Source: Porticoccaceae bacterium
GTDB lineage: Bacteria; Pseudomonadota; Gammaproteobacteria; Pseudomonadales; Porticoccaceae
Direction: 5' to 3'
NCBI GenBank assembly: GCA_024644595.1
Contig: JAHEHL010000005.1
Location: forward strand, 1-64,000
DNA length: 64,000 nucleotides
This document shows positions 1 to 7,433 of this stretch, in pieces; the stretch's first letter is position 1, and every line of letters starts with the position of its first letter. Position numbers and translations under genes: made by a program. The notes below the pieces were generated by a model, which worked only from the letters and a program-made list of their open reading frames with translations, did not search any database and was not told the DNA's origin.

Positions 1-14
1 CTCTTTCTCCGCCA
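1..14 (+). tRNA. 3' end of a tRNA, probably tRNA-Ser (partial)
   Basis: The first 14 bases end in G-CCA, preceded by a pyrimidine-rich strand that would be the 3' half of an acceptor stem (5' partner GGAGAAA). A G discriminator before CCA is usual for serine tRNAs, and a rho-independent terminator follows 7 bases later, as expected behind a tRNA gene. The rest of the gene lies outside the window, so the identity is inferred from the tail only. Confidence 0.45.
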
Positions 15-20
15 AGTATT

Positions 21-57
21 AAAGCCCCAGTAACTGTCCTGTTGCTGGGGCTTTTTT
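21..57 (+). terminator. Rho-independent terminator
   Basis: A ten-base stem (AAAGCCCCAG at 21-30 with CTGGGGCTTT at 45-54) is followed by a run of T. This is a standard intrinsic terminator, probably for the tRNA-like gene ending at 14. Confidence 0.85.
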
Positions 58-161
58 GTGGCCGCTTTGTAGCAAAACTTTGTAGCAAAATTGTCTTCTA
101 ATTTCCCTAATTCCGCTAATTGAGCCGTCACCTGTGATGGGTCAGGCAGGGGGCTATTCCA

Positions 162-225
162 CAGGGGGGCGGGGGAGGCTGCTGAGGTCTTGTGATTGTT
201 ACTGTATCTGCACAGATACTCTAAA
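162..225 (+). repeat. Direct repeat copy A with hairpin
   Basis: About 64 bp: a G-rich start, a variable 10 bp centre, an invariant 14-base block (189-202), then an inverted repeat GTATCT-GCAC-AGATAC (204-219). A diverged copy lies at 771-833 in the same orientation. The two copies bracket the small membrane-protein gene at 286-681. Confidence 0.6.
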
Positions 226-285
226 AGCTAATGTTAAAAGCCTGATTGCTAATGGTGGAATTGCACCGCAAAACCTTTGAAGTAT

Positions 286-681
286 CTACCCTTCCGAATC
301 TACCTTCCATCGGACCAAATTTTTCGCTTTAAGTCTGTTGGTAAACAGCTTGTATCTGCTTTGCTCTGACTGCCACTCTACTAACCACTGTGCACCCGTG
401 CGCTCCGCATCTATGAAAACTGCATTAGTAATCATAATAGGAATTAAGATGGTCAGGTGGACGACGACACTTGTTATGGTGCTATACCCTAGCCAGCCAA
501 TGTAATAAGTAGCTATAAAACCAAACGTTATGCTCCAAATTGTAAACAATACAAGCATGAAATAGGACTGAAGCGTGTTATCTGGAATATGCTTCAACGG
601 GTTAAACTTCACGTTCATTACGCGTCGCCAGATGTGCGCCGCTAGCATTATTGATCTTCTTAAAATGTTAGGCCTATCCAT
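286..681 (-). CDS. Small two-TM membrane protein of unknown function
   Basis: I do not recognise this 131-residue protein. It has a short basic N-terminus, two hydrophobic segments at about residues 40-61 and 66-90 that should cross the inner membrane, and a charged C-terminal tail of about 40 residues that is rich in Lys and Arg near its end. The ATG start has a GAGG ribosome site 8 bases upstream. It stands alone between two copies of a diverged direct repeat (162-225 and 771-833), which suggests the gene arrived or moves as a unit with those repeats. It is likely a real gene because start, ribosome site and membrane topology agree, but no function can be given. Confidence 0.55.
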   Translation of the reverse strand: MDRPNILRRSIMLAAHIWRRVMNVKFNPLKHIPDNTLQSYFMLVLFTIWSITFGFIATYYIGWLGYSTITSVVVHLTILIPIMITNAVFIDAERTGAQWLVEWQSEQSRYKLFTNRLKAKNLVRWKVDSEG

Positions 682-770
682 GTAACGTCCTCATAGTGAA
701 ACTATATTTAGCCCTAGACTAGCCATCTAAGCATACCATGAAAGAACTACGAAGGTAGCCTAACCCTTTG

Positions 771-833
771 CAGGGGGCGGGGGGAGTGTTTTGTTACTTG
801 TGATTGTTACAGTATCCGTGGGGATACTTTAGA
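771..833 (+). repeat. Direct repeat copy B with covarying hairpin
   Basis: Second copy of the repeat at 162-225. The 14-base block (797-810) is identical to copy A. The following inverted repeat is GTATCC-GTGG-GGATAC (812-827), where the sixth stem pair has changed on both sides compared with copy A. The copy ends exactly where the truncated SMP-30 reading frame begins. Confidence 0.6.
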
Positions 834-835
834 GG

Positions 836-1384
836 GTGGTTTCAGGCGAGCAGCACCTAGGCGCCCTTTATTGTCTTGACCATCAGCTGCGGGTTTCCAG
901 TCAGATCGCGGGGCTGTCAATTTCAAATGGCCTGTGCTGGAGTCCAGATGCCAAAACGCTATACCACACAGACACTCCTTCTCGATGTATTTACCGCTAT
1001 GACTTTGAGCCAGCCACCGGCGTCATCTCGAATCAGCGGTTACTGGTGCGCACCAAAAAAGGCTGTTTCCCCGATGGGGCGACTATTGATGAACAGGGTT
1101 ATCTGTGGAGTGCTCAGTGGGGGGCTAGCCAAGTGGTGCGCTACAGTCCGGAGGGGGAGGTGGATTTTATTCTGCCTCTACCGGTGAGTCAGCCAACCTG
1201 TGTTGCCTTTGGTGGACCGCAACTAAATCAGTTATTTATAACCAGTGCCTATCAGGGGCTCTGTGAAGCGGCGCGGCAGGCCGAACCAGATGCCGGCAAT
1301 GTATTGGTTTTTCAGACGAATATTCGAGGGTTGCAGGACCCGCGTTTTTGCCCAGCTCAGTCGATTAGGCTATCTCAGCCTTAG
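836..1384 (+). pseudogene. SMP-30/gluconolactonase-family fragment, 5' end missing
   Basis: The 182-residue frame matches the C-terminal two thirds of the SMP-30/gluconolactonase/LRE beta-propeller family, whose members are usually near 290 residues and hydrolyse sugar lactones. Recognisable pieces are GALYCLD, the metal-binding Asn region (SNGLCWSPD) and the catalytic Asp region (PDGATID). The first blade and the N-terminal metal-binding Glu are absent, and an in-frame TAG lies just upstream at 830-832. The frame opens with GTG directly after repeat copy B, so the repeat boundary probably marks the break that removed the 5' part. It is unlikely to make a working enzyme. Confidence 0.75.
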
Positions 1385-1397
1385 ACCTTACTGTCAC

Positions 1398-1661
1398 TTA
1401 ATTGCGCTTGAGTATTTTTACTAACTCTGCGATTTTGTCATCCATCTGGTCTTGGCTCTGTATTGAGTCTCGCACGCATTCCTCAATATGTTTTTCTAAT
1501 ATCTTTGCCTCTACCGTGGCGATGGCAGATTTAGCCGCCTTAAGTTGATTCAATATATCAATACAGTACTGGCCACTATCAATCATTTTGCCAACACCAT
1601 TAATCTGCCCAGAAATGCGATTGATATTAGGGATTAATTTTTTATGGCAGGAATGTGGCAT
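1398..1661 (-). CDS. CsoR/RcnR-family metal-sensing repressor
   Basis: This 87-residue protein belongs to the DUF156 family of all-helical metal-sensing repressors (CsoR, RcnR, FrmR). The Cys33, His58, Cys62 set has the spacing of the copper ligands of CsoR, while the N-terminus (MPHS) resembles the RcnR/FrmR branch. I therefore favour a Cu(I)-type or related thiophilic-metal sensor, although the ion is inferred. The ATG has an AAGGA site 7 bases upstream. It is the last gene of a reverse-strand cluster (outer-membrane protein, MerP-like, MerT-like, repressor) with gaps of only 1-17 bases. The inverted repeat at 3079-3095 in front of the cluster looks like its operator, so autoregulation is likely. 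Confidence 0.85.
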   Translation of the reverse strand: MPHSCHKKLIPNINRISGQINGVGKMIDSGQYCIDILNQLKAAKSAIATVEAKILEKHIEECVRDSIQSQDQMDDKIAELVKILKRN

Positions 1662-1670
1662 GACTTGTCC

Positions 1671-2036
1671 TTATATAAAGTTGGGGACTATGTAGGTAAA
1701 TATGCTGGCAAACAGAAATATGGCGACAGAGATATTATAGATTTTTTGTGACCTTTTTCTGGTCGTTAAGCAGGCTCTACCCAGCTCTGGGTCTGCTGGG
1801 CAGGGCATGCGGGCTGTGCGGTAATTGACTATGCCCGCCAGAACAATCATCGCCAGTGCAAAGAGGCTAATGGCGACCTTGTACTGAGATAGCACAATCA
1901 AAAAGGGGAATACCCCTATAAGGCTCGCAAAGCTGGCTCCTGCCCCCAGGCTGACAAACAGGGCAGGCAGGGCGCAACAAATCAATGTCGACGTGGAGGC
2001 AAAGAGGGAGAAGAAGCTACTGGCTTTGTTCTGCAC
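1671..2036 (-). CDS. MerT-like metal transport membrane protein
   Basis: A 121-residue inner-membrane protein with about three hydrophobic helices. It carries an adjacent cysteine pair in the first helix (Cys20-Cys21, in a STLICCALP context) and two cysteines in a cytoplasmic loop (Cys79 and Cys89), the layout of MerT, which hands Hg(II) from the periplasm to the cytoplasm. The start is GTG, chosen because AGGA lies 7 bases upstream; the neighbour's stop codon is 1 base away. No mercuric reductase is present, and the partner repressor looks CsoR-like rather than MerR-like, so the cargo may be copper or another soft metal rather than mercury. Confidence 0.7.
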   Translation of the reverse strand: MQNKASSFFSLFASTSTLICCALPALFVSLGAGASFASLIGVFPFLIVLSQYKVAISLFALAMIVLAGIVNYRTARMPCPADPELGRACLTTRKRSQKIYNISVAIFLFASIFTYIVPNFI

Positions 2037-2037
2037 C

Positions 2038-2454
2038 TCAGTCTCCTAAAATTTGGATAGCTGTAGTATTTAGGCCGTTGTTCAAAATTTGCTTTTCTAT
2101 ATAAGCTTGATCTATTTCTGCATCTGACTGAAAACCTAGCAGTACTTTACCGGATGCCAGATCCACATCTATTTTGCTGATCTGGTTGTTCTTGCCGAAG
2201 CTTTTTTCTATGCCTCGCGCACAGAAATCACACACCATGCCCTGAACGCTGACCACAGCAATTTTGTCACCGGGAATATCGCTCACAAAATTATCGAATC
2301 GCTCCACATCGACCTCAAGAACTTTACCGTCGACCATTTGCTCGTGCATATGACCCTCGTGGGAGTGCATATCATGCATATTGTGGTGGTGCTGAGCCTG
2401 GCTGGCCGATGCCAAAAATATCAGAGTCGCGCCTAAAATAAGTGTAGTTTTCAT
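2038..2454 (-). CDS. Exported His-rich protein with heavy-metal-associated (MerP-like) domain
   Basis: About 138 residues. A signal peptide (residues 1-20) is followed by a histidine-rich stretch (22-37, many His with Met), a linker, and a heavy-metal-associated ferredoxin-like fold whose metal site is GMVCDFC (Cys75, Cys78). It should bind soft metal ions in the periplasm and pass them to the MerT-like protein encoded next. Two ATGs are close together; the second (2454) is preferred because AGGG lies 6 bases upstream of it. The His/Met tail differs from classical MerP, which is little more than the metal domain, and fits copper scavenging or buffering. Confidence 0.75.
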   Translation of the reverse strand: MKTTLILGATLIFLASASQAQHHHNMHDMHSHEGHMHEQMVDGKVLEVDVERFDNFVSDIPGDKIAVVSVQGMVCDFCARGIEKSFGKNNQISKIDVDLASGKVLLGFQSDAEIDQAYIEKQILNNGLNTTAIQILGD

Positions 2455-2477
2455 AGTCATCCCTATTTTTGTAATAG

Positions 2478-3080
2478 TTAAAATCTATACATCAGATGCA
2501 CATCCCAGTCGGTCTTTTTATGGTAACCGATCTCGACTAATGCACCTCCCTTAAACAATCGCAGCACAGGATAGGTTGTGCGTCGATCGTCAAAATCATT
2601 TTTCTTAGTTTCTATCATCAACCAGGTATGTAGGTCACCGTAATCCCCCAGATAGGGCGCAACACCAAGCTTAAATGTTTGTTCAAACAGATCGTAGCCC
2701 TGGCCGGACTGCTGTTGAGCTGAGAAGCCGACAAACAGTCGTCTGGTCTCCCAATCTCCGGCCAAACCATAAAAATGATTGTCGCTATCATTGAGTCCCA
2801 CCCCAGACTTGAGATACAGGTTGCGCTGGGAAGTCGCTGTATTTTTACGGTGCAGCAGATAGGTGAACCTTGCAGAGGCAAAAGACTGCTCAGTAATTTT
2901 ATCTTCTTGGTAATCAATGCCTAGGGAGTACTTAATATTCGGTGTGTAGTGCCAGTAGATTTTATCTGCCTGAGCATTGGAATAGGCCATTAGTGTATGG
3001 CCACCCACATAGGAAATGGGCCTGCTCTGCGCAGTTGAGACCAGTAGAAGGCAGCAAATTAATAATAAGGGATTTTTCAT
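2478..3080 (-). CDS. Outer-membrane beta-barrel-like protein, first gene of the metal cluster
   Basis: About 200 residues with a clear signal peptide (MKNPLLLICC and a cleavage site after about residue 19) and alternating aromatic/polar strands through to a C-terminal Tyr-Arg-Phe, which is typical of proteins inserted by the BAM machinery. I do not recognise a named family. It heads the reverse-strand cluster with the MerP-like, MerT-like and CsoR-like genes, so a role in metal passage or sensing at the outer membrane is inferred. An upstream in-frame TTG gives 3 more residues, but ATG at 3080 is preferred because it begins directly with the signal peptide. The start codon overlaps a CsoR-type inverted repeat. 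Confidence 0.65.
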   Translation of the reverse strand: MKNPLLLICCLLLVSTAQSRPISYVGGHTLMAYSNAQADKIYWHYTPNIKYSLGIDYQEDKITEQSFASARFTYLLHRKNTATSQRNLYLKSGVGLNDSDNHFYGLAGDWETRRLFVGFSAQQQSGQGYDLFEQTFKLGVAPYLGDYGDLHTWLMIETKKNDFDDRRTTYPVLRLFKGGALVEIGYHKKTDWDVHLMYRF

Positions 3081-3095
3081 ACCCCCCAAGGGTAT
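3079..3095. promoter_or_regulatory. CsoR-type operator (ATACCC-N5-GGGTAT)
   Basis: A perfect 6+6 inverted repeat ATACCC-CCCAA-GGGTAT. CsoR-family operators known from Bacillus copZA and similar genes share this C/G-tract palindrome with a 5-base centre. It sits at the first gene of a cluster that encodes a CsoR-like protein. It overlaps the chosen start codon of the outer-membrane protein gene, which is unusual. Confidence 0.65.
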
Positions 3096-3232
3096 ATTTC
3101 AATGGTCCAAGAAGCAATTAGTTTTGGAGATAAATCAGGGGTTAAAAAAAGGGGTGCCAATATGTAATCCCCCCGAAAAATAATCGCGGTTTTAAGTAGA
3201 GACTTTTATGATATTAATCAGAGGAGTTATCT

Positions 3233-3328
3233 ATGAAGAAGTCGAAATTTTCGGATCACCAGATCATATCGATCTTGAAGCAGCATGAGGCCGGTGTTCC
3301 GGTTACTGAACTTGCGCGTGAACGATGA
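3233..3328 (+). pseudogene. IS3-family orfA N-terminal remnant
   Basis: A 31-codon frame starts with ATG and reads like the N-terminal helix-turn-helix of IS3-family OrfA transposase proteins (MKKSKFSDHQI, then GVPVTELARE). It stops at TGA exactly where the recognition helix should continue. No orfB, DDE motif or inverted-repeat ends are visible nearby. A GAGG ribosome site precedes the ATG. It is a stub of an insertion sequence and marks this stretch as a site of past transposition. Confidence 0.75.
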
Positions 3329-3377
3329 ACAATATTTTTCGAACAGCCACTAATGAAAATAGAAAGAAAGCATAACG

Positions 3378-3611
3378 CTAATATTCTGACGCTCGGGTTG
3401 GTTGTGTCTCGCTGACTTTTTCATCGGTTTTGATGCAATGTAATTCCCAGCCTTGTTTCAGTAGAAGATTAAATTCACCCTTGTCGATATACGATAAACG
3501 ACCATTTTCACATTGCTGACGACTTTCATAAGAAACTACGGGTTGATATGACAAAGCACCGTTGTCAAATTCTGATGCGTCATGGTCGATTAGGAACAGG
3601 CTCCACCACAT
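3378..3611 (-). CDS. Hypothetical protein, 77 residues
   Basis: I do not recognise this protein. The ATG at 3611 is chosen over a longer TTG form because AAGGTG lies about 8 bases upstream. The product begins with a short hydrophobic run (MWWSLFLI), has two cysteines in the middle and C-terminal part (QQCENG, LHCIK) and a hydrophilic tail. The pattern is weakly like a small protein with an N-terminal membrane anchor or export signal. It lies in the decayed accessory stretch beside an IS3 stub, so it may itself be a remnant. Confidence 0.35.
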   Translation of the reverse strand: MWWSLFLIDHDASEFDNGALSYQPVVSYESRQQCENGRLSYIDKGEFNLLLKQGWELHCIKTDEKVSETQPTRASEY

Positions 3612-3701
3612 GATAAAAACACCTTGAGTTTTGGCTGGCAATGATGATCCAGGATAAGGTTTCTCACTATGAAATACTTGTTAATGTTGATTTATTCTGG
3701 A

Positions 3702-3944
3702 TTACCTGTGCATGAAAAGCGGACAGGCTCCAAAATGAGTTCTAGTCTTGATCTGACCATTGGGGCATCGATATTCACATTGATTAAACTCCTCGACATT
3801 TCCTGGAACAAGCCCCCCAGACTGTGGGCTGCTATTGATCAAATTGCAGCTATCTATAGGCACATCGATGGGGGCCAGTGACTCGCAAGCAGTCATCCCC
3901 ATGGTTAGCAGTGACATGTATATATACTGTTGATTGCGGCCCAT
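3702..3944 (-). CDS. Small cysteine-rich putative lipoprotein
   Basis: An 80-residue protein whose N-terminus has a hydrophobic run ending in GMTAC-E, which resembles a lipobox with the lipidated Cys at about residue 20. The mature part is short and contains four more cysteines (DSC, QCEYRC, GAC), possibly forming two disulfides in the periplasm. No ribosome site stands out. The competing plus-strand frame at 3669-3881 has no recognisable feature. The family is unknown. Confidence 0.4.
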   Translation of the reverse strand: MGRNQQYIYMSLLTMGMTACESLAPIDVPIDSCNLINSSPQSGGLVPGNVEEFNQCEYRCPNGQIKTRTHFGACPLFMHR

Positions 3945-3992
3945 TTGTATGACAAAAGCCCCCTGTTTGGACGTGGATGGAATTATATAACG

Positions 3993-4060
3993 AATTATCG
4001 CCGTTGAAACAAAAGGGTTTGATCAGTCTGGTTACCCTCATTTTCACCAATTATCGCCGT
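3993..4060 (+). repeat. 12-base direct repeat in a gene-free stretch
   Basis: AATTATCGCCGT occurs at 3993-4004 and again at 4049-4060, 56 bases apart, inside the noncoding interval 3945-4205. Nothing else recognisable is seen there apart from the ribosome site of the next gene. It may be part of a decayed mobile element. Confidence 0.35.
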
Positions 4061-4205
4061 CAGTTTATGGCCGGTTACCTGAATTTTCCCACGCAGTTGG
4101 TGTAGCCATTTTACAGCCCGCTACAGCATCGGCGCATCCCACCATTGTTGTGCCACCCAATACCTGATAACGTCCCTCAACCTAATCAAATATTGGAGTT
4201 AGCTC

Positions 4206-4958
4206 GTGCAAAAATTTCTAATTTTTATTTTCTTAAGCGTTATGTTTAATGGCGCTTCGGCGAATGATGTGACAGTAGCTGATAAGTTAAAAATAGCAAT
4301 GTCTGCCGATTCGCGTCCAGAGCAAGATCGGGTTCGTGATCGCAATCGACTGCCGGTCGAAACTCTGGCGTTTTTTGGACTTGAAGAAAGCATGACCGTT
4401 GTAGAGCTTATTCCGGGTGGTGGTTGGTATACGCGCCTGCTGGCACCAGTGTTGGCAGATAAAGGAAATTTCTATGTGGCAATCATGACCGACCGAGTCG
4501 AAAAAAACATTGTTGGTCGCGACGGCTTTGAAAACAATATCAAGATAACCGCCAGAAATGCCAAGGGTTCCTATGATCAAAAACAACGGCGCTATCTGTT
4601 AGATATGACTGGGCTTGGGGTTGAGCAAGCGGACATGGTACTGACGTTCAGAAATTACCATAACTTTGGTACAGCGGCGCGCGCCGCAATGAACAGCGCT
4701 GCATATGAAGCATTAAAGCCGGGTGGCGTTTATGGTGTTGTTGATCACACGCGCCGCCACATGGAAGCGGACAGTCCCGAAAATCGTCGTCGGTTTGATC
4801 CGGTTCTGGCGATTAAAGAAATTCAGGCCGCCGGGTTTGAATTGGTCGACTACAGCGATCTGCATTATCGCGCAGACGATGAGTTACGCTATGAGGTTGG
4901 ACGCAAAACCGTTACCGGGAACACTGATCGTTGGACGTTGAAGTTTCGTAAACCTTAA
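4206..4958 (+). CDS. Exported methyltransferase-like protein
   Basis: A 250-residue protein with an N-terminal signal peptide (residues 1-19) and a class I SAM-methyltransferase-like fold. Visible parts are the strand-loop with the glycine motif ELIPGGGWYT (motif I, about residues 67-76), an acidic residue after the next strand and a GLGV/MVLTFRNYHN region. It resembles the conserved COG4798-type predicted methyltransferases, which carry export signals even though SAM is cytoplasmic, so catalytic activity is uncertain. GTG is taken as the start, with GGAG 7 bases upstream. It converges with the MBL-fold gene on the other strand. Confidence 0.7.
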   Translation: MQKFLIFIFLSVMFNGASANDVTVADKLKIAMSADSRPEQDRVRDRNRLPVETLAFFGLEESMTVVELIPGGGWYTRLLAPVLADKGNFYVAIMTDRVEKNIVGRDGFENNIKITARNAKGSYDQKQRRYLLDMTGLGVEQADMVLTFRNYHNFGTAARAAMNSAAYEALKPGGVYGVVDHTRRHMEADSPENRRRFDPVLAIKEIQAAGFELVDYSDLHYRADDELRYEVGRKTVTGNTDRWTLKFRKP

Positions 4959-4982
4959 CGGTAACAATTTTGCGCCAGGGGG

Positions 4983-6026
4983 TTAAAACGATCGGGTTTC
5001 TCCAATAGCCAACACCCAGCTCCCCAGTGATGTCTTTTCTGCCGCTGCCTTGAAGCGCAGCGGCGGCTCTGAAAGCGGCTCGTCTGACAGATCAAAGGTT
5101 CCGTAGTGCATTGCCACGGCAGTGGTGGCGCGCACGTCAAGGGCCGACTGAACCGCCTCCTCGGGATTCATATGCGTCGCTTTCATCATGGCTCGAGGTT
5201 CATAGGCGCCCACTGGCACTGCGGCAAGATCGAAAGGACCGAATTTGTCACCTATATCTTTAAAACCATCGAAATAGCCGGTATCACCGGCAAAATAAAA
5301 GCGTTTCTGAGGTCCTGTGATAGCCCAGGATGACCACAGCGACTTTCGTGTGTCATTGAGGCTGCGCTTACTCCAATGCTGGGTGGGCAGACAGTGCACC
5401 ATTGTCCCTTTTACGTTTATGCTATCACCCCAATTCATTTCTCTTACGCGACTGATGCCGTTTTTTTGTAATAGATCCGCGTTGCCCATTGGCACAAAAA
5501 ATTCAGTTTCCGTGTTGAGTTGAGCCAATTCGCGTAATGTCGGCAGGTCGAGATGGTCATAGTGATTGTGTGAAATCACTACAAAATCAATCGCAGGCAG
5601 ATCTGCCAACTCAACTCCAGGTTCAACCCAGCGGCTGGGGCCAATAAATGGGATCGGACTGGGTGTGTTGGACCAGATTGGGTCGGTCAAAAAATTCACC
5701 CCATCCATTTGCACTAAAAGAGTGGCATGGCCTATCCAGGTGATGGTGGGCGTGGTGTTATTTTCACGCAACAAATTGCCATTGTTAGCCATTCTTTCTG
5801 GCGCTCCATCGGCGCTTCGAAAAATAGTCGCAAAGCGGCGTAGAAAAAATGCTAGCTGTACTCCGCGAGAGCCGCGCTCAAGCTCGCCTGCGGTATTATC
5901 AAAACGACCTGATTCATCGCGTGGTGCCGGGTCAAATGATTGCTCAGTCTTGGCGATTAACTGCTGTGCACTCAAAAGCAAAACCCCTAGCAGGGCGGCG
6001 CGAAAGTATGATCTCTGTTTAAGCAT
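4983..6026 (-). CDS. Exported metallo-beta-lactamase-fold hydrolase (NAPE-PLD/RomA-like)
   Basis: 347 residues with an N-terminal signal or anchor segment (about 8-25). The body is a metallo-beta-lactamase fold of the RomA / NAPE-hydrolysing phospholipase D-like group. The zinc motif SHNHYDHLD (HxHxDH) is intact, as are a TWIGHATLLVQ strand ahead of it, an FAGDTGYFDG segment carrying the bridging Asp and a late metal-binding His (MHYGTFDL). Family members hydrolyse phosphodiester or related bonds; the substrate here is unknown. GAGGA lies 7 bases before the ATG. It is convergent with the preceding gene and divergent from the dmdA-like operon. Confidence 0.8.
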   Translation of the reverse strand: MLKQRSYFRAALLGVLLLSAQQLIAKTEQSFDPAPRDESGRFDNTAGELERGSRGVQLAFFLRRFATIFRSADGAPERMANNGNLLRENNTTPTITWIGHATLLVQMDGVNFLTDPIWSNTPSPIPFIGPSRWVEPGVELADLPAIDFVVISHNHYDHLDLPTLRELAQLNTETEFFVPMGNADLLQKNGISRVREMNWGDSINVKGTMVHCLPTQHWSKRSLNDTRKSLWSSWAITGPQKRFYFAGDTGYFDGFKDIGDKFGPFDLAAVPVGAYEPRAMMKATHMNPEEAVQSALDVRATTAVAMHYGTFDLSDEPLSEPPLRFKAAAEKTSLGSWVLAIGETRSF

Positions 6027-6246
6027 TGCCGGTTCCTCTTGCGATCTGGGTGCTGAATCGTGTGGATAGCTATGTCTACGCTTGTAAATCGGCTCTGGAC
6101 CAGCTGGTAAGTGTGCTGATTATGACTTGGTTGAATAGATTATTTGTCGCCCGGCTGTACTTTTTTGTCGTCTACCAGGAAGCATCGATAACATGTTGAG
6201 AACAGACTGCCATCAAATTGGACTCTCACTAAATAGGTGTTTTGCT

Positions 6247-7404
6247 ATGACGTCATCCACTAATTCAAAGGCTTTCGGTTTTGGTACCCAGGTTCGTAAG
6301 TCACCTTATTTCGATGCCACAGTGCGCTGGGGCGCAGCGGGATTTTCGGTCTACAACCATATGTATATTCCGCGTGATTTTGGCAATCCGGAAGAGAATT
6401 TTTGGAACCTCATTAATCACGCCACGTTGAGTGATGTTGCGGTTGAGCGCCAAGTCGAAATAACGGGCCCCGATGCTGCTGCATTTGTGCAAATGCTGAC
6501 GCCGAGAAACCTCTCCACGTGCGCTGTGGGCCAGTGTAAATATGTGCTGATCACTAATGCCGAAGGTGGAGTGCTCAACGACCCGATCCTATTGCGATTA
6601 GCAGAAAATCATTTTTGGTTGTCACTCGCAGACAGCGATATTTTACTGTGGGCTCAGGGCCTGGCTGTTCACTCCGGTATGGATGTCAGCATCTGTGAGC
6701 CAGATGTCTCACCTCTCCAGCTGCAAGGACCTCGCTCGGGCGATATTATGCAAAGCCTCTTTGGTGATCGGATCAATGATCTGCGTTACTACTGGCTTGA
6801 AGAATTTGAGCTTGATGGCATTCCGCTTATTATTTCGCGTACTGGTTGGTCGAGCGAACTGGGCTATGAGCTTTATCTGCGCGATGGCAGCCGCGGTGAT
6901 GAGCTCTGGGAGCGTATTATGGCTGCGGGGCAGTCCTTCGGATTACAGCCTGGTCATACCTCTGCGATTCGTCGTATTGAAGGTGGTATGTTGTCTTATC
7001 ACGCTGACATGGACTGTTATACCAATCCATTTGAACTGGGCATGGACCGACTCGTAGACCTGGAAATGGACGCGGACTTTATTGGTAAGGCGGCCTTGAA
7101 AAAGGTTGTTGAACAGGGCATCACCCGGAAACAGGTCGGTATTGTTATCGATGGTGAACCGTTGACCGGCGCCAACAATGAGTTCTGGCCAGTTATGGTA
7201 GGTGGAGAGCAGGTAGGTAAAGTAACCTCGGCGATCTATTCGCCGCGACTAAAGCAGAATATTGCTCTGGTGATGATGGCGATAGAACACAGTGCGATCG
7301 GTACTGAGGCGGAGATTGACACGCCTTTCGGCCGCCGCTCTGTTAAGGTAGTTGAAAAGCCGTTTTATGATCCCAAGAAAAACTTGGCAAGTAAGGCGGC
7401 ATAA
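6247..7404 (+). CDS. dmdA: DMSP demethylase-like (DmdA/GcvT family)
   Basis: 385 residues of the GcvT/aminomethyltransferase family, with the DmdA subtype indicated by segments that closely follow Pelagibacter DmdA: SVYNHM near the N-terminus, ERQVEI, LNDPILLRL, SLADSDI, CEPDV followed by LQGP, RTGWS and RRIEGGMLSY. DmdA moves a methyl group from dimethylsulfoniopropionate to tetrahydrofolate, giving methylmercaptopropionate and 5-methyl-THF in the cytoplasm. ATG at 6247 is preferred to the ATG at 6193 because AGGTG is 8 bases upstream and the length then fits the family (about 370). A CoA ligase of DmdB type three genes downstream supports the call. A non-DMSP GcvT paralogue remains possible. 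Confidence 0.7.
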   Translation: MTSSTNSKAFGFGTQVRKSPYFDATVRWGAAGFSVYNHMYIPRDFGNPEENFWNLINHATLSDVAVERQVEITGPDAAAFVQMLTPRNLSTCAVGQCKYVLITNAEGGVLNDPILLRLAENHFWLSLADSDILLWAQGLAVHSGMDVSICEPDVSPLQLQGPRSGDIMQSLFGDRINDLRYYWLEEFELDGIPLIISRTGWSSELGYELYLRDGSRGDELWERIMAAGQSFGLQPGHTSAIRRIEGGMLSYHADMDCYTNPFELGMDRLVDLEMDADFIGKAALKKVVEQGITRKQVGIVIDGEPLTGANNEFWPVMVGGEQVGKVTSAIYSPRLKQNIALVMMAIEHSAIGTEAEIDTPFGRRSVKVVEKPFYDPKKNLASKAA

Positions 7405-7433
7405 AAACAATAACAGTAACTGAAGAGTGATCA

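Noticed and set aside
202-219. LexA-type box in repeat copy A
   Set aside because: The CTG and CAG half-sites are only 8 bases apart instead of 10, and copy B does not keep them; the hairpin reading explains both copies.
162-833. Integron cassette with attC sites
   Set aside because: Core-like GTTAGGC (667-673) and GCCTAAC (758-764) are in the wrong order for attC, the repeats lack a GTTRRRY core, and no integrase is seen.
3669-3881. 70-codon plus-strand frame opposite the small lipoprotein gene
   Set aside because: It has no recognisable signal or domain, while the opposite frame has a lipobox and ordered cysteines; neither is certain.
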